DNA of 31,997 nt from an uncultured Clostridia bacterium. GTDB lineage: Bacteria > Bacillota > Clostridia > Oscillospirales > Ruminococcaceae. The notes under the pieces are model-generated. The model had not been told where the DNA came from. It searched no databases and saw only the letters and a list, made by a program, of their open reading frames with translations. A program made the translations under genes and the position numbers. The stretch lies in the NCBI GenBank assembly GCA_945931735.1, contig CAMEPN010000001.1, forward strand, positions 1 through 31,997, given 5' to 3'. Position 1 is the stretch's first letter. Every line of letters starts with the position of its first letter. Shown here one piece after another: positions 31,984 to 31,997 of this stretch.

Positions 31984-31997
31984 ATTTAAAATCCGTT

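Overview
This window looks like a chromosomal piece of an anaerobic, motile, Gram-positive bacterium of the class Clostridia; Oscillospiraceae/Ruminococcaceae-like is an inference, and nothing here fixes the genus. The evidence is a Bacillus/Clostridium-type fla/che operon (FliY with a CheC-like domain, CheC and CheD, FlbD, a FliA/SigD sigma factor), electron-bifurcating or NAD(P)-linked [FeFe]-hydrogenase subunits, strong Shine-Dalgarno sequences and many TTG/GTG starts. I found no tRNA, rRNA, CRISPR array, insertion sequence or phage gene.

Layout. (1) 1-2316, minus strand: hydC then hydB, the NuoE- and NuoF-like subunits of a multimeric [FeFe] hydrogenase; hydB runs off the left edge. (2) 2317-2949: a 633-base AT-rich divergent control region with a promoter for each side, a bulged leader hairpin ahead of flgB and several small inverted repeats. 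(3) 2950-28537, plus strand: one long flagellar cluster, flgB-flgC-fliE-fliF-fliG-fliH-fliI-fliJ-fliK-flgD-(flagellar operon protein)-flgE-flbD-motA-motB-fliM-fliY-cheY-fliO-fliP-fliQ-fliR-flhB-flhA-sigma(FliA/SigD)-flgF-flgG-cheC-cheD, closed by a clean intrinsic terminator at 28584-28609. (4) 28630-29367: a TfoX N-terminal-like/VOC fusion. (5) 29405-31842, minus strand: tgt-mntP-HAD hydrolase, with a good sigma-A-type promoter ahead of tgt.

The cluster encodes the rod (FlgB, FlgC, FlgF, FlgG, FliE), MS ring (FliF), switch (FliG, FliM, FliY), export gate and ATPase (FliO, P, Q, R, FlhA, FlhB, FliH, I, J), hook and its assembly factors (FlgD, FlgE, FliK), stator (MotA, MotB), signalling (CheY, CheC, CheD, with FliY) and the late-gene sigma factor. 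FliL, FlhF, FlhG, CheA, CheW and CheB, often in or near such clusters, are not between these genes. Filament genes and fliD/fliS are not here either.

The most notable observations: fliM is broken by a frameshift best explained by a roughly 20-base deletion; intrinsic terminator-like hairpins follow flgE and cheY inside the operon; a good promoter sits ahead of motB; one of the two CheY-P phosphatase sites of FliY has lost its Asn; and HydB lacks one expected cysteine of a C-terminal 4Fe-4S cluster. I did not find convincing evidence of a wholly new system; the novelty is in how a known one is arranged and damaged.
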